Source of the DNA: Rhodospirillaceae bacterium
Lineage (GTDB): Bacteria > Pseudomonadota > Alphaproteobacteria > Rhodospirillales > 2-02-FULL-58-16
DNA length: 11,207 nt
Direction of reading: 5' to 3'
NCBI GenBank assembly: GCA_030623425.1
Contig: JAUXMA010000021.1
Coordinates: 1 to 11,207 of the forward strand
Position 1 is the stretch's first letter. Each line of letters begins with the position of its first letter. The position numbers were made by a program, and so were the translations under genes. Positions 8,053-11,207 of this stretch are shown here, piece after piece. The notes beneath the pieces are model-generated. The model saw nothing but the letters and a program-made list of their open reading frames with translations. It was not told where the DNA came from and made no database searches.

Positions 8053-8747
8053 GCGCTTATCGGCAGATGCCTTTGGCTTTCGATCACCGACCGGCTTTGT
8101 CGGGCGAGGATTTCCTGGTCGCGCCCAGCAACGCCGAGGCCGTTGCCTGGATCGATCGCTGGCCCGACTGGCCAATGCCGGCGCTGATCCTCTTTGGCCC
8201 CGCCGGTTGCGGCAAGACCCATCTGGGCCAAGTCTTCCTGAGTTTGAGCGAAGGACGGGCCATCACCCCGGAAAAACTTGCCCGGACGGAACCGCCGCAG
8301 CTTCTCGAAGGCGCTTCGGCCTGCCTGCTTGACGGCACGGAGGCCTTTCTCGATACCGCTCTCGAGGAACCGCTTTTGCATCTTTACAACACGGCCGAGG
8401 AAACCGGTTCCCGGATGATGCTGACGGCGCGCCGCCCGCCGGCCCGCTGGCGGGTGGCGCTCGCCGACCTTCGCTCGCGTCTCAACGCCGCCCCGGCGAT
8501 CGGCATCGAGCCGCCCGACGACGCCCTCATCGCGGCGGTTGTTGTAAAACTTTTCAGCGACCGCCAACTGAGGATCGACGGCGAGATTGTCGATTACATG
8601 CTGGCCCGCATGGAACGCTCCTTCGAGGCGGCGCGGTGCCTGGTCGCGGCGATCGACGCCCGCTCCCTGGCCACCCGCCGCAACATCACCGTGCCCCTGG
8701 TCCGCCAGGTGCTGTCCGGCTTCGAGAAGGAACAACGGGATACTTAG
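8049..8747 (+). CDS. hdaA: HdaA, DnaA-related AAA+ regulator of replication initiation
   Basis: A 232-residue DnaA homologue lacking the DNA-binding domain. In Caulobacter HdaA works with the beta sliding clamp to stimulate ATP hydrolysis by DnaA and so prevent re-initiation. The start GTG at 8049 gives the N-terminal sequence QMPLAF at residues 6-11, a plausible clamp-binding motif of the kind Hda carries, and creates a GTGA overlap with the transporter gene; the next ATG (8067) would delete the motif's first residue. Walker A is GPAGCGKTH at 50-58. The Walker B position reads LLDGTE (93-98) and is degenerate, as in E. coli Hda. Arginine-finger-like LRSRL is at 141-145 and the sensor II helix has RSFEAAR at 190-196. 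In many relatives polyphosphate kinase follows this gene; here a cytochrome module does. Confidence 0.87.
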   Translation: MSAYRQMPLAFDHRPALSGEDFLVAPSNAEAVAWIDRWPDWPMPALILFGPAGCGKTHLGQVFLSLSEGRAITPEKLARTEPPQLLEGASACLLDGTEAFLDTALEEPLLHLYNTAEETGSRMMLTARRPPARWRVALADLRSRLNAAPAIGIEPPDDALIAAVVVKLFSDRQLRIDGEIVDYMLARMERSFEAARCLVAAIDARSLATRRNITVPLVRQVLSGFEKEQRDT

Positions 8748-8777
8748 ACGTCGCCCATGGACGCGCCGGGACGGTCC

Positions 8778-8802
8778 AATGACCGGCATTTCCGAGGTCA
8801 TT
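8778..8802. repeat. 7-bp inverted repeat after hdaA
   Basis: AATGACC at 8778-8784 pairs with GGTCATT at 8796-8802 over an 11-nt spacer. It lies just after the hdaA stop and could be a weak transcript-ending hairpin, but no T-tract follows. It may equally be chance. Confidence 0.3.
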
Positions 8803-8841
8803 TGAGAAATATCGGCGGACTTGATTCAGATCATTTCTCAA
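8802..8841. repeat. 9-bp inverted repeat overlapping the FNR site
   Basis: TTGAGAAAT at 8802-8810 and ATTTCTCAA at 8833-8841 are exact reverse complements with a 22-bp spacer; similarity extends to ATC/GATC with one indel. The right arm starts at the last two bases of the FNR-like box. The left arm is itself TTGAG-N4-ATC, a degenerate FNR-like box (7 of 10 positions). Confidence 0.45.
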
Positions 8842-8862
8842 GCCAGCCATTGATGTTATATA
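8821..8862 (+). promoter_or_regulatory. FNR/Anr-type class II promoter of the cytochrome operon
   Basis: TTGAT-TCAG-ATCAT at 8821-8834 matches the FNR consensus TTGAT-N4-ATCAA at nine of ten positions. An extended -10 box, TGT followed by TATATA (8854-8862), lies downstream. If the -10 hexamer is 8857-8862, transcription would start near 8869 and the FNR box centre (8827.5) is at -41.5, the geometry of class II FNR-activated promoters. No good -35 hexamer is visible, as expected for an activator-dependent promoter. The downstream genes encode anaerobic-type cytochromes, which supports the call. Overlap with an inverted repeat suggests a second input. Start site and binding are inferred. Confidence 0.65.
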
Positions 8863-8923
8863 AGAATTTAATACTATAAAAATCGGTGGCACTGCGGGAA
8901 ATGAAAGTATAAGGAGAACCCCC

Positions 8924-10252
8924 ATGAAACCGTTAATCAGGAATACAATAACCGTGGCGGCCGTGATAATGGCAGTGGCCGTTGTTTCGACACCCGCGCA
9001 ATCCGCCCCGCCGGCGGATTGGTCGAAAATCCCCGCCAAGACCGTCAAGCTCTTCTACCCCGGTCAGTCCAGTTATCAGTGGCTGCGCAGCCCGGCGCAC
9101 AAGCGCGCCCAAAAGAAGACGGCGCAGGGCGATAGCTGCGTTTCCTGCCACGAGGACGAGGAACAGGAGATCGGGGAGTTGATCGTCAGCGGCAAAAGGC
9201 TTGAACCGCATCCGATCGCCAGCAAGCAGGCGGTCATTAACCTGGCGGTCCAGGCCGCTCACGATAGCGACAACCTTTATCTGCGCTTCCAGTGGAAGAC
9301 GCGCAATCCCTATCCAGGCACCGCCCATCCGCACTGGATCTACAACGGCAAGACGTGGGAGGTGATTGGTTGGCCGCGGCTGCACAAGAAGGTGTGGGGC
9401 GAGGGCCAACCGGCCATCTACGAGGACCGCCTGTCGATGATGATCGACGACGGGTCGGTGCCGATGTTCGCCGAGCTTGGTTGCTGGTTGACTTGCCACG
9501 TCGGCATGCGCGATATGCAGAATCTAGCCAAGACGGATGATGTCAAGTCGCATCCGCTATTGGGCAAGGTCTTGCACAAGAAGGATGTCCGCAAGTATCT
9601 GCCCGCCTCGCGTATCGGCAAGAAGCCGACCTGGCGCAAAACCAAGTCCGCGGAAGATATCGCCAAGGTCAAGGCCAGCGGCGGCTTCGTCGACCTGATG
9701 CAGTTCCGGGCCCATCGCTCACGGCCCAGCGGCATGGCCGACGACGGCTATGTCCTTCAATATCGCCTGTTCGACGCCGGAAATAAGGTCTACGGCAAGA
9801 ATTGGGACAAAGCCGCGAAACAACCAAAGTACATGTTCGACGAGAAGACGGTTGGGTTCAAATCGCGGACCATGGCCGGTATTCGTGACACCTCGAAGCC
9901 AAGCTCCCTCGTAGCAGAGGAGAACGCCGTGCCGTTCGATCCGAAGGCGGGCTGGAAAAAGGGCGACATGATCCCTGAATACTACGTCAGCCGCGTAGGC
10001 GCCAAGGGATCGGCCGCCGATAACGGCAATGTCATAGGCACGTGGAAGGACGGCATGTGGACGGTGCTGTGGACCCGCAAGCTCGACACCGGCCATCCCG
10101 AAGATGACAAGATCATGAAGGCCGGCGGTGTCTACACATTCGGTTTCGCGGTGCACGACGACAATATCACGACCCGGGGCCACCACGTTTCGTGGCCGAT
10201 GTCGATCGGCATTGGCGTCAACGCCGATATCGCCGCCGTGAAGCTCAACTAG
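8924..10252 (+). CDS. Periplasmic c-type cytochrome with ethylbenzene-dehydrogenase-like haem domain
   Basis: A 442-residue exported haem protein. A signal peptide runs from 1 to about 28 (VAAVIMAVAVV core, cut after AQSA). A canonical c-haem motif, CVSCH, is at 72-76. From about 95 to the end the protein looks like the EB_dh domain (ethylbenzene dehydrogenase gamma-subunit type, PF09459), which in relatives binds haem b; the final block TVLWTRKLDTG plus VYTFGFAVHDD and RGHHVSW at 379-424 is characteristic. Inside this domain GCWLTCH at 186-192 forms a CX3CH motif, an atypical second attachment site. The ATG is fixed by AAGGAG at 8911-8916, seven bases upstream. The likely job is to receive electrons from the NapC-like protein encoded next, but the final acceptor is not identifiable. 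It probably depends on anaerobic FNR control. Confidence 0.82.
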   Translation: MKPLIRNTITVAAVIMAVAVVSTPAQSAPPADWSKIPAKTVKLFYPGQSSYQWLRSPAHKRAQKKTAQGDSCVSCHEDEEQEIGELIVSGKRLEPHPIASKQAVINLAVQAAHDSDNLYLRFQWKTRNPYPGTAHPHWIYNGKTWEVIGWPRLHKKVWGEGQPAIYEDRLSMMIDDGSVPMFAELGCWLTCHVGMRDMQNLAKTDDVKSHPLLGKVLHKKDVRKYLPASRIGKKPTWRKTKSAEDIAKVKASGGFVDLMQFRAHRSRPSGMADDGYVLQYRLFDAGNKVYGKNWDKAAKQPKYMFDEKTVGFKSRTMAGIRDTSKPSSLVAEENAVPFDPKAGWKKGDMIPEYYVSRVGAKGSAADNGNVIGTWKDGMWTVLWTRKLDTGHPEDDKIMKAGGVYTFGFAVHDDNITTRGHHVSWPMSIGIGVNADIAAVKLN

Positions 10253-10267
10253 CGGGAACTTTGCTGA

Positions 10268-10312
10268 TCGAGCCCGGCGCCTTGTCGCCCGCCGGGTCCG
10301 CTCGAACGTTTT
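10268..10312 (+). terminator. Intercistronic hairpin with short T-run
   Basis: CCCGGCG at 10273-10279 pairs with CGCCGGG at 10290-10296 around a 10-nt loop, and TCGAG (10268-10272) can pair with CTCGA (10301-10305) past a 4-nt bulge. TTTT follows at 10309-10312. It may be a partial terminator or a stem that sets different amounts of the upstream cytochrome and downstream NapC-like message. The short T-run makes complete termination unlikely. Confidence 0.5.
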
Positions 10313-10339
10313 CACGCATGCTCCGCGAGAAAGACGACC

Positions 10340-10906
10340 ATGATCAGGATATTCAAAGGGATTGGCCGGCGAGGCGCCGCCGCGGTGGTCGCGGCCGTGG
10401 CGCTGATCTTCGCCGTCTTTGGTTTCGAGCCGGCGACCCGCTCCATCGCCGCCAATCAAGTGGTTTGCTTGGGCTGTCATGACGACGGGGAGTACGATCC
10501 CGTGGCCAAGCCGGCCGTCACCAAGGTGCATGCGGCGACGCCCGATGGCCGGCCGGCGCGGTGCGTCGAATGTCACCTGCCCGAAGGAAATGTGGCGTCG
10601 CTGTTCGTCTACACCCACATTTTCAGCAACACCGACTTGTTCGGAAACTGGCGCGATTGGGACAAAGACCGGGCCGGCCCATACTACCCGCCAATCGCCA
10701 AGAAAGCCTACAAGGTACGTGACGCCATGCTGGCCGCCGACAGCAGCCCTTGCCGCACCTGCCATATCGAAGAGGAGATCAAACCCAAGCGTGAACGGGG
10801 CCAGAACGCCCATAAAAAAGCGCTGAAGAGAAAAGAAACCTGTATGGAGTGCCACTACAACCTGGTCCACCGCGAGGTGGATCTTCGGCCGCTGCCCGAT
10901 GAATAG
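10340..10906 (+). CDS. NapC/NirT-family tetrahaem cytochrome c (quinol dehydrogenase)
   Basis: A 188-residue membrane-anchored multihaem cytochrome. A basic N-terminus (MIRIFKGIGRRG) precedes one hydrophobic helix at about 13-29 that would hold the protein on the periplasmic face. Four CXXCH motifs follow: CLGCH at 43-47, CVECH at 75-79, CRTCH at 138-142 and CMECH at 168-172, with the spacing of the NapC/NirT/CymA/NrfH group. Members oxidise membrane quinol and pass electrons to periplasmic reductases or cytochromes. No nitrate, nitrite or TMAO reductase gene is in view, so the neighbouring EB_dh cytochrome is the natural electron partner (inference). The ATG has only a weak ribosome site (GAGA at 10327-10330). 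It lies 87 bp after the cytochrome gene and 23 bp before the next frame. Exact subfamily cannot be assigned. Confidence 0.85.
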   Translation: MIRIFKGIGRRGAAAVVAAVALIFAVFGFEPATRSIAANQVVCLGCHDDGEYDPVAKPAVTKVHAATPDGRPARCVECHLPEGNVASLFVYTHIFSNTDLFGNWRDWDKDRAGPYYPPIAKKAYKVRDAMLAADSSPCRTCHIEEEIKPKRERGQNAHKKALKRKETCMECHYNLVHREVDLRPLPDE

Positions 10907-10929
10907 AGCTTAAAGTAGGCAAAACAGAA

Positions 10930-11207
10930 ATGGGGATCCGATCATGGAAGCGACCGTCCGGCCCACTGAAGCTCTCAACGGAGCAAGGCAGGCATTCTTT
11001 CGGCGCCGGCCCGCTCGCCGCCATCGCCGCCACCGAGGCGCCGCCCCGGCCCGCGGCTCCGGAGGTGCCAGCCTACTTTCGGGAGACCTATTCTTGGGCC
11101 TATCTGAACCCCCGCAACGTGAAGCTCCTCGACCGCGAGCTGGTGGTCTCGGTGATCCTGTGGGGCAATCATCGGCGGCTCCGGCGCGCCGCCTTCGCGG
11201 AGCTCCG
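10930..11207 (+). CDS. RquA-like rhodoquinone biosynthesis protein, 5' portion (partial)
   Basis: An open frame from ATG 10930 runs off the right edge, giving 92 complete codons. It starts 23 bp after the tetrahaem cytochrome, after a weak AGTAGG-type site. The first 44 residues are a proline- and alanine-rich tail without recognisable content. Residues 47-92 (PAYFRETYSWAYLNPRNVK, then LLDREL, then VVSVILWGNHRRL) match, from memory, the N-terminal region of RquA and RquA-like methyltransferase-fold proteins. RquA converts ubiquinone to rhodoquinone using S-adenosylmethionine as amino donor. The SAM-binding motif lies outside the window, so true RquA cannot be told from its RquA-like relatives. 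The overlapping frame from ATG 10944 is also open but lacks family similarity. Confidence 0.6.
   Translation, partial: MGIRSWKRPSGPLKLSTEQGRHSFGAGPLAAIAATEAPPRPAAPEVPAYFRETYSWAYLNPRNVKLLDRELVVSVILWGNHRRLRRAAFAEL

Noticed and set aside
8093..8345. Degenerate Walker B in HdaA as an anomaly
   Set aside because: Reduced Walker B is ordinary in the Hda group.
9719..10870. 383-codon minus-strand open frame across the cytochrome genes
   Set aside because: The plus strand carries signal peptides, haem motifs and ribosome sites; the minus frame has none of these.
10944..11207. Alternative open frame from ATG 10944
   Set aside because: It is arginine- and glycine-rich without family similarity; the frame from 10930 matches a known family.

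Overview
The window is high-GC DNA with the gene order and protein types of an alphaproteobacterium, most likely Rhodospirillales-like. It begins inside valS and ends inside a second gene. No rRNA, tRNA, CRISPR array or transposase gene was found. The organism assignment is inference from protein character and synteny recalled from memory.

Positions 1-3625, plus strand: the C-terminal two thirds of valyl-tRNA synthetase, a YjbQ/UPF0047 protein, a small FliN flagellar switch protein away from other flagellar genes, and nucleoside diphosphate kinase. Between fliN and ndk lies a perfect 26-bp inverted repeat that looks like a small mobile or REP-type element.

Positions 3728-5073, minus strand: purM-purN, overlapping by 13 bp, which encode two steps of purine synthesis. 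PurM is only 229 residues because about 125-130 internal residues are missing without loss of frame. The lost part includes the GGETAEMPG region, so the enzyme is probably inactive unless this is an assembly artefact.

Positions 5134-8747, plus strand: a secreted DUF2066 protein, a CDP-alcohol phosphatidyltransferase, an AI-2E/PerM-type membrane protein and the DnaA-inactivating AAA+ protein HdaA. The last three are joined by two 4-bp GTGA stop/start overlaps, so their translation is probably coupled.

Positions 8748-11207, plus strand: an accessory respiratory module. An AT-rich leader holds a near-consensus FNR/Anr site placed exactly as in a class II FNR promoter relative to an extended -10 box. 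It is followed by a periplasmic cytochrome with an ethylbenzene-dehydrogenase-type haem domain (one CXXCH and one CX3CH motif), a tetrahaem NapC/NirT-type quinol dehydrogenase, and the start of a gene resembling the rhodoquinone biosynthesis protein RquA. Together these suggest an oxygen-regulated route taking electrons from a quinol pool, possibly low-potential rhodoquinol, to a periplasmic cytochrome of unknown partner. This module is the most interesting part of the window.
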